A stretch of DNA of 64,000 nucleotides from NCBI GenBank assembly GCA_002373675.1, contig DFLF01000011.1, positions 131,854 to 195,853 of the forward strand. The letters run 5' to 3'. The notes under the pieces were generated by a model. That model had not been told where the DNA came from. It was given only the letters and a program-made list of their open reading frames with translations, and made no database searches. Position numbers and translations under genes: made by a program. This DNA comes from Pseudobutyrivibrio sp. UBA3626 (GTDB taxonomy: Bacteria; Bacillota; Clostridia; Lachnospirales; Lachnospiraceae). Shown here one piece after another: positions 42,135-52,013 of the stretch (position 1 is its first letter; each line of letters opens with the position of its first letter).

Positions 42135-45100
42135 ATGAGTTCAGATACATTACATAAATTAGGAATTGATATAGGCTCAACAACTGTTAAAGTTGCTGTG
42201 CTGGATGAAGATAATAATTTACTTTTCTCAGATTATGAGAGACATTTTGCGAATATAAGAGAAACTCTGCAGGGTCTACTTAAGAAGGCGTATGATGTAA
42301 CTGGCCCAATCAAGGTAATGCCTATGATAACTGGTTCAGGTGGACTTACACTTGCAAAGCACTTAGAGATTCCATTTGTGCAGGAAGTTATTGCAGTATC
42401 TACTGCACTTACTTTCTATGCACCACAGACAGATGTTGCAATCGAACTTGGTGGTGAAGATGCCAAGATTATATATTTTGAGAATGGAAATGTTGAGCAG
42501 AGAATGAATGGTATCTGTGCTGGTGGTACAGGTTCATTTATTGATCAGATGGCATCTCTTATTCAGACAGATGCCAGTGGCCTTAATGAATACGCCAAAA
42601 GCTACAAGGAAATCTATCCCATTGCTGCAAGATGTGGTGTGTTTGCTAAGACCGATATTCAGCCACTCATTAATGAAGGTGCCACAAGAGAAGACTTGTC
42701 AGCATCTATATTTCAGGCTGTTGTTAATCAGACAATATCAGGCCTTGCCTGCGGTAAACCAATCAGAGGTCATGTGGCATTTCTTGGCGGACCTTTACAT
42801 TTCTTAGATCAGCTTAAGGAGGCTTTTATAAGAACGCTTAATCTTGATGATGAACATGCCATTACACCTAATAATTCTCATTTGTTTGCAGCTATTGGTT
42901 CTGCCATGAATTGTAAGAAAGAGAATTATACAGAACTTGAAGATATACTAGAGAAATTAAGCTCAGATATTGTTATGGAATTTGAGGTTGCAAGAATGGA
43001 ACCTCTATTTAAGGACGATAAAGAATATGAAGCATTTACCAAGAGGCATGGAAGCAATCATGTGAAAACTGCAGACATTAAGTCTCATAAGGGTAATTGT
43101 TATCTTGGAATAGATGCTGGTTCAACCACAACTAAGGTTGCACTTGTTGACGATGACGGAAGTTTACTTTATTCATTCTACGATAACAATAATGGTAGCC
43201 CTCTTAATACATGTATCAGGGCTATGAAAGAGATATATGAGCTTCTTCCTGATGAGGCGAGCATTGTACATTCCTGCTCAACAGGTTACGGTGAGGCTCT
43301 GCTTAAGTCTGCTCTTATGCTTGATGACGGCGAGGTTGAGACGGTTGCACATTACTATGCGGCTGCACATTTCAATCCAAAGGTAGATTGTATCCTTGAC
43401 ATTGGCGGTCAGGATATGAAATGTATCAAGATTAAGAACAACACAGTTGATTCGGTTCAACTTAATGAAGCATGTTCTTCTGGATGTGGTTCATTTATAG
43501 AGACATTTGCCAAGTCGCTTAATTATTCAGTGAGAGATTTCGCAAAAGAAGCATTATTTGCCAAGCACCCTATTGACCTTGGTACGAGATGTACGGTGTT
43601 TATGAATTCCAAGGTTAAACAGGCGCAGAAGGAGGGAGCCAGTGTAGCAGACATTTCTTCTGGACTTGCATATTCTGTAATTAAGAATGCACTCTTCAAG
43701 GTTATTAAGCTATCGGATGCATCTGATCTTGGTGAAAATGTTGTTGTACAAGGTGGAACCTTCTACAATGATGCAGTTCTTAGAAGCTTCGAGAAGATAT
43801 CAGGCGTTGAAGCAATAAGACCGGATATTGCCGGTATTATGGGAGCTTTCGGTGCAGCTTTAATCGCTAAGGAGCGCTACGAAGAGAATCCGACAACTAC
43901 AACTTTATCTATAGAAGAGATTAACAATCTTACATTTGAGACAAGTCTTACAAGATGTCAGAATTGTAATAACCATTGTCTTCTTACTATCAATAAGTTC
44001 TCGGGAGATAGGCAGTTTATTACAGGTAACAGATGCGAGAGAGGACTTGGTAAGGAGAAGAATAAAGACAATATACCTAATCTGTACGAATATAAGTACA
44101 AGAGATTATTTGCATATCCGCCGCTCAAGGTGGAAGATGCACCTCGCGGAACAGTTGGTATTCCTAGAGTTCTTAATCTCTATGAGAATTATCCATATTG
44201 GGCTACATTCTTTAAGGAATTAGGATTCAGAGTAGTTCTTTCTCCTCGTTCAACCAGGAATATATATGAACTTGGAATCGAATCAATTCCAAGTGAATCA
44301 GAGTGCTATCCTGCAAAGCTAGCTCATGGTCATGTACAGTGGCTGATTAATAAGAAAGTGGATTTCATATTCTACCCTTGTATTCCATATGAGAGAAATG
44401 AATTTCCAGATTCCAACAACCATTATAATTGTCCAATTGTTACATCTTATGCAGAGAATATTAAGAATAACGTGGACGAGATTACTTCCGGTAAAGTAAG
44501 ATTTCTTAATCCTTTCATGGCATTTACAAGTGAGGAGATTCTTACTAAGCAATTAGTTAAGGTATTTGGTAAGGAATTTCCTGATATCACAAGCAATGAA
44601 GTTAGAGAAGCAGGTGCCAAGGCATGGGCTGAGCAAAATGCCTTTAGACAGGACATGACTGACAAGGGAGAAGAAGTTCTTAAGTACTTAGAAGAGACAG
44701 GTAAGCGCGGTATTGTACTTGCAGGTCGTCCTTATCATGTTGACCCTGAGATTAACCATGGTATTCCAGAACTTATTAATTCTTATGGCATTGCAGTACT
44801 TACAGAAGATAGTATTTCTCATCTTGGAAATGTTGAGAGACCGCTTATTGTTATGGATCAATGGATGTTCCATTCAAGAATGTATGCAGCTGCAAACTAT
44901 GTGAAGAAGACAGAGAATCTTGATTTGATACAGCTTAATTCATTCGGATGTGGTCTGGATGCTGTTACAACTGATTGTGTAAATGATATACTTACTAACT
45001 CCGGTAAGATTTACACATGTCTTAAGATTGATGAGGTTAACAATCTTGGTGCTGCAAGAATTAGAATTAGATCCTTACTTGCTGCAATTAGAGTAAGAGA

Positions 45101-46427
45101 GAAGAATAAGCAGGAGAGAGAAATTGTGCCTGCTAATTACAATAGAAGAATATTTACTAAGAAGATGAAGGCAGAATATACGATAATCTGTCCTCAGATG
45201 GCACCTTTCCACTTCGAATTAATAGAGCCTGCATTTAATGCTGCAGGATATAAGCTTGTAATTCCAGATGTTCCTGCAAGAACTTGTGTTGATGTTGGGC
45301 TTAAATACGTTAATAATGACGCATGTTATCCATCCCTTATTGTTGTGGGACAGATTATGACGGCTATTACAAGCGGAGAATATGACCTTTCTAAGACTGC
45401 CGTTCTTATATCACAGACTGGTGGTGGATGTAGAGCTAGTAACTATATTGGATTTATTAGAAGAGCTCTTGCGAAGATTGGTCATCCAGAAGTTCCTGTT
45501 ATATCAATTAACTTAAGTGGTTTGGAGAGTAATCCAGGATTTAAGCTTACACCTAGTCTTATTCAGAGAGGTTTATATGCCCTTATATTTGGTGACATAT
45601 TCCTTCGTTGTATATATAGAATCAGACCATACGAAGCTATTCCCGGTTCTACTGATGAACTTCATGAGAAATGGAAAGAAAGAATTATAGAATTTATCAC
45701 CAAGGATGGATATGTATCTCACTCTAAATATAAGAAAATGTGTAGAGATATAATCAGGGATTTCGATACACTTCCAATTCGTAATATTAAGAAGCCTCGT
45801 GTTGGAATTGTCGGTGAGATTCTTGTTAAGTTCCTGCCTGCAGCCAATAATCATTTAGCAGACCTGTTAGAGCAGGAAGGAGCTGAACCGGTAGTTCCTG
45901 ACCTTACGGATTTCTTACTGTATTGCTTCTATAATAACAATTTCAAGGAAGAGAATCTTGGAATGAGTAAGAAGAGTAAGACCATAAGTAATTACGGAAT
46001 TAAGTTCTTCGAGTGGCTTCGAAAAGAAGCAAGAAAAGCATTTGAAGAAAGTGAACGTTTTGAGCCACCTGCCCACATAGAAGACCTTGCAAAGGCAGCA
46101 GAGTCAGTGGTGTCAATAGGTAATCAGACAGGGGAAGGATGGTTCCTTACAGGTGAGATGTTAGAGCTTATTGAATCCGGTGCATCTAACATTGTATGTA
46201 TTCAGCCATTTGGTTGTCTGCCTAACCACATTGTAGGTAAAGGTGTAATTAAGAAACTTCGTCATATGAATCCTACAGCCAATATTGTAGCGATAGATTA
46301 TGATCCGGGAGCATCGGAAGTTAATCAGCTTAACAGAATTAAGCTTATGTTATCAACTGCAATGAAGAATCTTGATAAAGAGAACCTGGAGAAAGAAGAA
46401 GAGTATAAGAAGGCTGTAAATGAGTAA
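42135..46427 (+). CDS. Acyl-CoA dehydratase activase fusion protein (double ASKHA, HgdC-type)
   Basis: This 1430-residue protein is a fusion related to the activator of 2-hydroxyacyl-CoA dehydratases (HgdC). It has two ASKHA ATPase modules, starting LGIDIGSTTVKVAVLDED (near 9) and LGIDAGSTTTKVALVDDDG (near 325). Each holds the two cysteines that bind a [4Fe-4S] cluster between subunits in HgdC (ICAGGTGSFI with ARCGVF, and ACSSGCGSF with TRCTVF). The rest contains dehydratase-like and DUF2229-like segments (RCQNCNNHC, GRPYHVDPEINHG, QTGGGCRASNY). I chose ATG 42135, behind AAAGGA. No partner dehydratase is in the window. Confidence 0.85.
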   Translation: MSSDTLHKLGIDIGSTTVKVAVLDEDNNLLFSDYERHFANIRETLQGLLKKAYDVTGPIKVMPMITGSGGLTLAKHLEIPFVQEVIAVSTALTFYAPQTDVAIELGGEDAKIIYFENGNVEQRMNGICAGGTGSFIDQMASLIQTDASGLNEYAKSYKEIYPIAARCGVFAKTDIQPLINEGATREDLSASIFQAVVNQTISGLACGKPIRGHVAFLGGPLHFLDQLKEAFIRTLNLDDEHAITPNNSHLFAAIGSAMNCKKENYTELEDILEKLSSDIVMEFEVARMEPLFKDDKEYEAFTKRHGSNHVKTADIKSHKGNCYLGIDAGSTTTKVALVDDDGSLLYSFYDNNNGSPLNTCIRAMKEIYELLPDEASIVHSCSTGYGEALLKSALMLDDGEVETVAHYYAAAHFNPKVDCILDIGGQDMKCIKIKNNTVDSVQLNEACSSGCGSFIETFAKSLNYSVRDFAKEALFAKHPIDLGTRCTVFMNSKVKQAQKEGASVADISSGLAYSVIKNALFKVIKLSDASDLGENVVVQGGTFYNDAVLRSFEKISGVEAIRPDIAGIMGAFGAALIAKERYEENPTTTTLSIEEINNLTFETSLTRCQNCNNHCLLTINKFSGDRQFITGNRCERGLGKEKNKDNIPNLYEYKYKRLFAYPPLKVEDAPRGTVGIPRVLNLYENYPYWATFFKELGFRVVLSPRSTRNIYELGIESIPSESECYPAKLAHGHVQWLINKKVDFIFYPCIPYERNEFPDSNNHYNCPIVTSYAENIKNNVDEITSGKVRFLNPFMAFTSEEILTKQLVKVFGKEFPDITSNEVREAGAKAWAEQNAFRQDMTDKGEEVLKYLEETGKRGIVLAGRPYHVDPEINHGIPELINSYGIAVLTEDSISHLGNVERPLIVMDQWMFHSRMYAAANYVKKTENLDLIQLNSFGCGLDAVTTDCVNDILTNSGKIYTCLKIDEVNNLGAARIRIRSLLAAIRVREKNKQEREIVPANYNRRIFTKKMKAEYTIICPQMAPFHFELIEPAFNAAGYKLVIPDVPARTCVDVGLKYVNNDACYPSLIVVGQIMTAITSGEYDLSKTAVLISQTGGGCRASNYIGFIRRALAKIGHPEVPVISINLSGLESNPGFKLTPSLIQRGLYALIFGDIFLRCIYRIRPYEAIPGSTDELHEKWKERIIEFITKDGYVSHSKYKKMCRDIIRDFDTLPIRNIKKPRVGIVGEILVKFLPAANNHLADLLEQEGAEPVVPDLTDFLLYCFYNNNFKEENLGMSKKSKTISNYGIKFFEWLRKEARKAFEESERFEPPAHIEDLAKAAESVVSIGNQTGEGWFLTGEMLELIESGASNIVCIQPFGCLPNHIVGKGVIKKLRHMNPTANIVAIDYDPGASEVNQLNRIKLMLSTAMKNLDKENLEKEEEYKKAVNE

Positions 46428-46457
46428 CTTAAGATTATTATATAAAGGAATTATTAT

Positions 46458-47450
46458 ATGTTAAACAAATTAGAAAGAAAGATAGGAAAGTACGCAATAC
46501 CACACTTAATCAATTATTTATTAATAGGTTATGCTATCGGATATGTACTTTATCTTACATCAAGCTTTAGTGGAGTTAATATACTAAGCTATTTAACACT
46601 TGAACCATATTATATTATCCATGAATTCCAATTCTGGAGACTTATAACATGGGTTCTGATGCCACCAACATCAGGACAGGGACTTATGGGTGTATTCTTC
46701 ATGGTTATTATGATGTTCTTCTATTACCAGCTTGGTAATACATTAGAAGCAACATGGGGAGCATTTAAGTTTAACCTTTATATGTTCGGTGGATTGATAT
46801 TTACAATAGGCGGTGCCTTCCTTGGATATCTTGTGTATTATCTTGTTGGTGGCGGTGAAGCGCCAATTGGAATTGGATATTATGTGAGCACTAATTGGCT
46901 TAATATGTCAATCTTTCTTGCATTTGCCCTTTGTTATCCTGATATGCAGATACTGTTCATGTTCTTCATACCGCTTAAGATGAAATGGATGGCAGTTATC
47001 TATGCTTTAATTACAGGATATCAAGTTGTAATAAGTCTCATTATGAAGAATTGGATGTCATGTATTATAATTGTTGCATCCCTTCTTAACTTTGGATTAT
47101 TCTGGCTTACCACTAGGAATTATAAGTCCGTTTCGGCTGGTAGTGGAGCAGGGTGGTCGCCATTTGGAAATCGCAACAAATCAAGATTTAAGACTAACAG
47201 GAATGGATATCATGCAAATGGTAATGGTGCAGGATTTAGACCATTTAATCAAGATAACAATGCGTCGTCAAATTCTAGCGAGAGTAATCCTAAGAGAAGC
47301 CGTAATAACGTTATAGCACGTCATAAGTGTGCTATTTGTGGCAAGACAGACGTTACCAATCCAGAATTAACATTTAGATTCTGCTCTAAATGTAATGGCA
47401 ATTACGAGTATTGCGAAAATCACATATTTACACATGTGCATAAGAAGTAG
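46458..47450 (+). CDS. Rhomboid-like membrane protein with C-terminal zinc finger
   Basis: The 330-residue protein has six membrane helices within about 1-215, with a rhomboid/Derlin-like feel (HEFQFWRLITWVLMPP, YQLGNTLEATWGAFKFNLYM). I see no GxSG serine motif or catalytic His pair, so it is probably not a protease. The cytosolic tail (about 220-330) has a low-complexity Asn/Gly stretch and a metal-binding end (CAICGKTDVT, FCSKCNGNYEYCENH, HVH). AAAGGAA precedes the ATG. It follows the activase by 30 bases. Confidence 0.75.
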   Translation: MLNKLERKIGKYAIPHLINYLLIGYAIGYVLYLTSSFSGVNILSYLTLEPYYIIHEFQFWRLITWVLMPPTSGQGLMGVFFMVIMMFFYYQLGNTLEATWGAFKFNLYMFGGLIFTIGGAFLGYLVYYLVGGGEAPIGIGYYVSTNWLNMSIFLAFALCYPDMQILFMFFIPLKMKWMAVIYALITGYQVVISLIMKNWMSCIIIVASLLNFGLFWLTTRNYKSVSAGSGAGWSPFGNRNKSRFKTNRNGYHANGNGAGFRPFNQDNNASSNSSESNPKRSRNNVIARHKCAICGKTDVTNPELTFRFCSKCNGNYEYCENHIFTHVHKK

Positions 47451-47469
47451 ATGATATAGTTTTTATCAG

Positions 47470-47698
47470 GATACTTTCCTGTCTAATATATATTCATACT
47501 GATAGTTCTTTGCTAAGAATATGTAAATGAATGATGATGAATCTTAATAATTATTATGGCGAGAACCGCTTGCGACTCACATCCTTGTTCGCGCGCGCTA
47601 ATTTTGCCGTCCATGGCAAAATTTTCTCTTGCTTAATCATTCACTAACATATTCTAAGCTCGAACTAATGTATGAATATATATTATCAAGAAAGTATC
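47470..47698. repeat. Long imperfect inverted-repeat element (MITE-like or structured RNA)
   Basis: The left arm (47470-47535, from GATACTTTC through TAATATATATTCATAC) pairs with the right arm (47636-47698, ending GAAAGTATC) over about 65 bases with few mismatches. The centre holds a GC-rich segment (GCGAGAACCGCTTGCGACTC near 47560) and a second hairpin, ATTTTGCC/GGCAAAAT (47601-47622), with a T-rich end. No open frame. It fills the gap between the rhomboid-like gene and glnS. Confidence 0.8.
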
Positions 47699-47811
47699 AT
47701 AATAACTATATACTTATAGCCATGCTTATTAATGGGAGTATATATTAGATAAGAAAGTATCAATATAATAACTTAATACTTAGAACTATAATGATAAATA
47801 GGAGTACATAT
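47690..47811 (+). repeat. Tandem duplication, period about 63 bp, before glnS
   Basis: Unit 1 starts GAAAGTATCATAATAAC (47690) and ends GGGAGTATATAT (47745). Unit 2 starts GAAAGTATCAATATAATAAC (47753) and ends AGGAGTACATAT (47811), overlapping the glnS start codon. The duplicated part includes the ribosome-site region; only unit 2 carries the ATG. Confidence 0.75.
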
Positions 47812-49474
47812 GGAAAACGAAACTGTATCTAAGAATTTTATAGAGAGAGAGATAGAGAAGGATTTGGCGGAAGGTGTGTATGATGAAGTAGTTACAAGGT
47901 TTCCACCGGAGCCTAATGGTTATCTTCATATAGGTCATGCTAAGTCGATTCTTCTTAATTATGGACTTGCCAAAGAATATGATGGGACATTTCACATGAG
48001 GTTCGACGACACGAACCCTACGAAAGAGAAGACAGAGTTCGTAGATTCTATCAAAGAAGATATCATGTGGCTCGGTGCCGACTTCAAGGATCATCTCTAT
48101 TTTGCATCAGATTATTTTGATAAAATGTATGAATGTGCAGTTAAGCTTATTAAGGACGGCAAGGCATATGTATCAGACCTTAATGCTGATGAGATTAGAG
48201 AGTATCGTGGTACATTAGAGACTCCAGGCAAGAAGGACCCTTATTCTGATAGAACGGTTGAAGAGAATCTTAAGCTTTTCCAAGAGATGAAAGATGGTGT
48301 GTATGAGGATGGAAGCAAAGTCCTTCGTGCCAAGATTGATATGAATTCACCTAATATTAATATGAGAGATCCTATAATTTATCGCGTGGCACATCTTACT
48401 CATCACAATACAGGTGATAAATGGTGCATCTATCCTATGTATGATTTTGCACATCCTATTGAAGATGCAATTGAGGGTGTTACCCATTCCATATGTACAT
48501 TAGAATTTGAGGATCATAGACCCTTGTATGATTGGGTTGTTAGAGAAGTGGGCTTTGAGAGACCACCTAGACAGATAGAATTCGCCAAGATGTATCTTAC
48601 TAATGTAGTTACCGGTAAGAGATATATTAAGAAACTTGTTGAAGAAGGTACTGTTGATGGATGGGACGATCCAAGACTTGTGTCCATAGCTGCTCTACGT
48701 CGTCGTGGATACACTCCTGAGTCTATTGCGAAGTTCGTTGAACTATGTGGTGTATCCAAGTCTAATTCATCTGTAGATTATGCTATGCTTGAGTATTGTA
48801 TTAGAGAAGACCTTAAGATGAAGGCTCCTCGTGTAATGGCAGTACTTGATCCTATAAAACTTGTGATTGACAATTATCCCTCTGATGATATAGAAATGCT
48901 TGAAGCACCTAACAACATGGAGAATCCAGAACTTGGAACACGTAAGATTCCATTTGGCAAGGAACTTTACATTAATAGGGATGACTTTATGATTGAGCCA
49001 CCTAAGAAGTATTTCAGACTATATCCAAGTAATGAAGTTCGTCTGATGAATGCATATTTTGTAACATGTACAAGTTACGAGACTGATGATGATGGAAATG
49101 TGACTGTTATACGTTGTACTTATGATCCAGCATCCAAGGGCGGCAATAGCCCAGACGGTCGTAAGGTTAAGGGAACAATTCATTGGGTATGTGCATCGGA
49201 TTGCTTTAAGGCTACTGTTCGTCTATATGAGAATCTTGTTGATGAAGAGAAGGGTGTATATGATGATAATGGAAATGTTAATGTGAATCCTAATTCTCTT
49301 ACTGTTCTTAAGGATTGTTATATTGAGCCATCTGTTAAGGATGCTAAGGTATATGACAGATTTCAGTTTGTACGACAGGGATTTTTCGTGGTAGATTCCA
49401 AGGATTCTAGCGAAGGAGCACCAGTATTTAATAGAATTGTGTCCCTTAAGAGTTCTTTCAAGTTGCCAAAATAA
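47810..49474 (+). CDS. glnS: Glutaminyl-tRNA synthetase
   Basis: GlnRS charges tRNA-Gln. The 554-residue length is normal. The class I motifs are PPEPNGYLHIGHAKS (HIGH, near 40) and GVSKSNSSVDYA (KMSKS-like, near 318). FRFDDTNPxK appears as MRFDDTNPTKE. The C-terminal beta-barrel anticodon domain is complete (to SFKLPK). AGGAG lies eight bases before the ATG. Many Firmicutes lack GlnRS and use GatCAB, so glnS here is of taxonomic interest; it is known in Lachnospiraceae and related groups. Confidence 0.95.
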   Translation: MENETVSKNFIEREIEKDLAEGVYDEVVTRFPPEPNGYLHIGHAKSILLNYGLAKEYDGTFHMRFDDTNPTKEKTEFVDSIKEDIMWLGADFKDHLYFASDYFDKMYECAVKLIKDGKAYVSDLNADEIREYRGTLETPGKKDPYSDRTVEENLKLFQEMKDGVYEDGSKVLRAKIDMNSPNINMRDPIIYRVAHLTHHNTGDKWCIYPMYDFAHPIEDAIEGVTHSICTLEFEDHRPLYDWVVREVGFERPPRQIEFAKMYLTNVVTGKRYIKKLVEEGTVDGWDDPRLVSIAALRRRGYTPESIAKFVELCGVSKSNSSVDYAMLEYCIREDLKMKAPRVMAVLDPIKLVIDNYPSDDIEMLEAPNNMENPELGTRKIPFGKELYINRDDFMIEPPKKYFRLYPSNEVRLMNAYFVTCTSYETDDDGNVTVIRCTYDPASKGGNSPDGRKVKGTIHWVCASDCFKATVRLYENLVDEEKGVYDDNGNVNVNPNSLTVLKDCYIEPSVKDAKVYDRFQFVRQGFFVVDSKDSSEGAPVFNRIVSLKSSFKLPK

Positions 49475-49594
49475 TTTTATACACGAAGCATAGATTTATG
49501 CTATAATGAAATACACGGATTTTTTATGGATTGATAGAGCGATTTGAGAATTGATACATTATAATTATTCGAAAACTTTGGGAAGAAGGTAAAC

Positions 49595-50455
49595 ATGAAC
49601 AACTTATTAGCAGGAATGGAGAAATTTGGATTCGATACATCAGAAGGTATTGATATCCTAAAAGATGACAAGAAGAAGACAAGTGTGCCTAAGAATGCCA
49701 CAGTAGTAGAGAAGGCAGAGATTCAAGAGAAGGATTTACTTATTGACAAGAAAGTAGAATGTCCTATATGTTTTACACAGATTACATACAAATCAACTCT
49801 TACAACTAAGCTCAAGAGATTAGAACCGGATTTTGATCTTCGTCCTAACTTTGAAGGTATTGATGATACGAAGTATGGTGTAGTATTCTGCAATCATTGT
49901 GGCTATGCAGCGCTTAATAAATTCTTCGAGCATGTGTCTACTGGTCAGAAGAAGATGATTAGAGCTGCTGTATGCGAGAAGTTTAAGCCAATTCCTGTTC
50001 CAACTGGTGATACATATACATATGATTTTGCTGTTGAGAGACATAAGCTTGCACTTGTTACAGCTATGGCAAAGCGTGCCAAGCTTAGCGAGAAGGCATA
50101 CATTTGTCTTAAGGTAGCATGGCTTCGTCGCGCAGAACTAGAGAATCTGCCTGCTGATGTTACACCTGAACAGAAGAAGGAGAAAGAAGAAGAACTTCAA
50201 GGATTCTATCGTCAGGCATATGATGGATTTACTCAGGTTCTTTCTACTGAGATGCCTCCTTTCTGTGGCATGGATGAGCAGACAGTTCAATTTATGCTTG
50301 CTAATATGGCTATGTACTTCAATGAATATGACAAGGCTGCCAAGCTGGTTGCAGATCTTCTTACTTCACCTGGAGTTAATCGTCGTATTAAGGATAAATG
50401 TTCTGATTTAAAACCTGTTATATTACAAAAGATTAAAGAAAGTAAGAACAAATAA
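49595..50455 (+). CDS. DUF2225 family protein
   Basis: The 286-residue protein has a zinc-binding module with CPICFTQITYKS (near 50) and FCNHCGYAALNKFF (near 97), the DUF2225 pattern, followed by an all-helical TPR-like C-terminal part (about 140-286). No activity is known for the family. AAGAAGG precedes the ATG. An inverted repeat (AGCATA/TATGCT, 49487-49502) touches a TATAAT at 49502, likely the promoter -10 box. Its stop overlaps the start of the AAA+ gene by one base, so the two are coupled. Confidence 0.8.
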   Translation: MNNLLAGMEKFGFDTSEGIDILKDDKKKTSVPKNATVVEKAEIQEKDLLIDKKVECPICFTQITYKSTLTTKLKRLEPDFDLRPNFEGIDDTKYGVVFCNHCGYAALNKFFEHVSTGQKKMIRAAVCEKFKPIPVPTGDTYTYDFAVERHKLALVTAMAKRAKLSEKAYICLKVAWLRRAELENLPADVTPEQKKEKEEELQGFYRQAYDGFTQVLSTEMPPFCGMDEQTVQFMLANMAMYFNEYDKAAKLVADLLTSPGVNRRIKDKCSDLKPVILQKIKESKNK

Positions 50456-51939
50456 TGGCAGTATTTGATTTTAACGATAATAAGAAAGATTCAAAAAGTG
50501 TGGTTGTTACATATGAGGTGTTCGATTCTAATAGAAGGAGCGCCGATTGTGACAACCCTATTTTAATAATTGATAATTCCAAGAGAGAGTGGGCACATCA
50601 CTCTAGTGGTATGTTCCAAAGTCCGCTTAAGGGAAGTGGATTCGAATTTCGAGTAGATGATACGGTTCTTGTGTCTGACATAATTAAGATTGATTCAAGA
50701 TTCGTTAATCTTATTAAGTGGCTTGGAGAGAATCATATTCAGGTGATTTTGTCTGGTAGAAATAATGACAATGGATATTGTGTATATAAGATAAGAGAAA
50801 CTGGTGTAAATGTTCGAGGTGCCAAGCTTTCAGCACAGGATGGATTCTTGCAATTTATGATGGAGAGACTATTCTTAAGTGATGCACCAGGACCTGAACT
50901 TGACGAGGAAGAAGATATTGAAGGCGATGGCATGAAATTAACTTCGGTTCAGTCAATAACTGACTTTCTCACATGTGCAGGAAGAACGCTTCCTGATAAT
51001 ATCAACCAATGGGCCAGACGAAATCTGGCTGTTGCAAAATCTTCTGAAGTAACACCGGAAGAAAGACGGCATGCACAACGTGCAATCTCCATGATGCTTG
51101 GTATTCAATGGAAGAATAATTATTTTGAATCCATAGATCCAATTGAAGCTCGTCGAATACTTGATGAAGAATTATATGGAATGGATAATGTCAAGCAGCG
51201 AATCATTGAGACTATTATCCAGATTAATCGTACACATACACTTCCAGCATACGGCTTATTACTAATTGGTCCCGCAGGAACAGGAAAATCCCAGATAGCA
51301 TATGCAGTTGCTCGTATTCTTAAGATGCCCTGGGCAACGTTAGAGATGAGTTCAATAAATGATCCGGAACAATTAACCGGAAGTTCCAGGATTTATTCTA
51401 ATGCAAAGCCTGGACTTATAATGGAATCTTTTGCTGAGGCAGAGAGTTCTAACCTGGTATTTATTATAAATGAGCTTGATAAAGCAGCTTCTTCCAAGGG
51501 AAATGCTAATCCGGCCGATGTACTCCTTACACTTCTTGATAATCTGGGATTTACAGATAATTATATTGAATGCAATATCCCAACTACTGGTGTATATCCA
51601 ATAGCTACAGCAAACGATAAGAGTGAGATTTCTGCACCACTTATGTCCAGGTTTGCTGTAATTGAACTTCCTGATTATACAGTAGAAGAGAAGAAAGTAA
51701 TATTTACAGATTATGCAATGCCTAAAGTCTTGAAGCGAATAGGCTTAAAGAAAGAAGAATGCATCATGACAGATGATGGCCTTGATGCTTTAATGGACAT
51801 TTACAAAGATACCTCTGGTATTCGTGATATTGAGCAGGCAGCAGAACATATTGCTGCTAATGCGTTGTATCAGATAGAAGCAGAAGGGAAGACGGTAGTA
51901 GAATTTACAGGTGATATGATAAGAGATCTACTTAAGTAG
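50455..51939 (+). CDS. AAA+ ATPase (Lon-like module without protease) with altered Walker B
   Basis: The 494-residue protein has an N-terminal region of unknown type (1-225), then a Lon-like AAA+ module. Walker A is GPAGTGKS (near 272). Walker B reads LVFIINELDKA (near 336), with Asn replacing the usual Asp beside the catalytic Glu. Sensor 1 is in IATANDK (near 383), with the arginine-finger region at PLMSRFAVIELP and sensor 2 near SGIRDIEQAAEH. No protease Ser-Lys dyad follows. It starts one base into the DUF2225 stop, and a terminator hairpin overlaps its own end. Confidence 0.8.
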   Translation: MAVFDFNDNKKDSKSVVVTYEVFDSNRRSADCDNPILIIDNSKREWAHHSSGMFQSPLKGSGFEFRVDDTVLVSDIIKIDSRFVNLIKWLGENHIQVILSGRNNDNGYCVYKIRETGVNVRGAKLSAQDGFLQFMMERLFLSDAPGPELDEEEDIEGDGMKLTSVQSITDFLTCAGRTLPDNINQWARRNLAVAKSSEVTPEERRHAQRAISMMLGIQWKNNYFESIDPIEARRILDEELYGMDNVKQRIIETIIQINRTHTLPAYGLLLIGPAGTGKSQIAYAVARILKMPWATLEMSSINDPEQLTGSSRIYSNAKPGLIMESFAEAESSNLVFIINELDKAASSKGNANPADVLLTLLDNLGFTDNYIECNIPTTGVYPIATANDKSEISAPLMSRFAVIELPDYTVEEKKVIFTDYAMPKVLKRIGLKKEECIMTDDGLDALMDIYKDTSGIRDIEQAAEHIAANALYQIEAEGKTVVEFTGDMIRDLLK

Positions 51940-51950
51940 GTCTCTTTTTT
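51922..51950 (+). terminator. Terminator overlapping the AAA+ gene end
   Basis: AGAGATCTACTT (51922-51933) pairs with AAGTAGGTCTCT (51934-51945) with one mismatch, then five T residues. The stop codon lies inside the hairpin. Confidence 0.75.
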
Positions 51951-51968
51951 GTACTATAATCAACTTAC

Positions 51969-51990
51969 GTATAAACGTATGATTATTAAT
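51969..51990 (+). repeat. Resolvase-flanking site A
   Basis: GTATAAACGTATGATTATTA followed by AT, just upstream of the resolvase gene, resembles site B at 52758 over most positions. Together they bracket the resolvase gene. An inner inverted pair, TACGT/ACGTA, overlaps this copy. Confidence 0.4.
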
Positions 51991-52013
51991 AAAAACTTAA
52001 GGAGGAAGTATTT

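Noticed and set aside
47451..47809. T-box or tRNA gene before glnS
   Set aside because: The pairing is one long hairpin with no cloverleaf and no T-box consensus.
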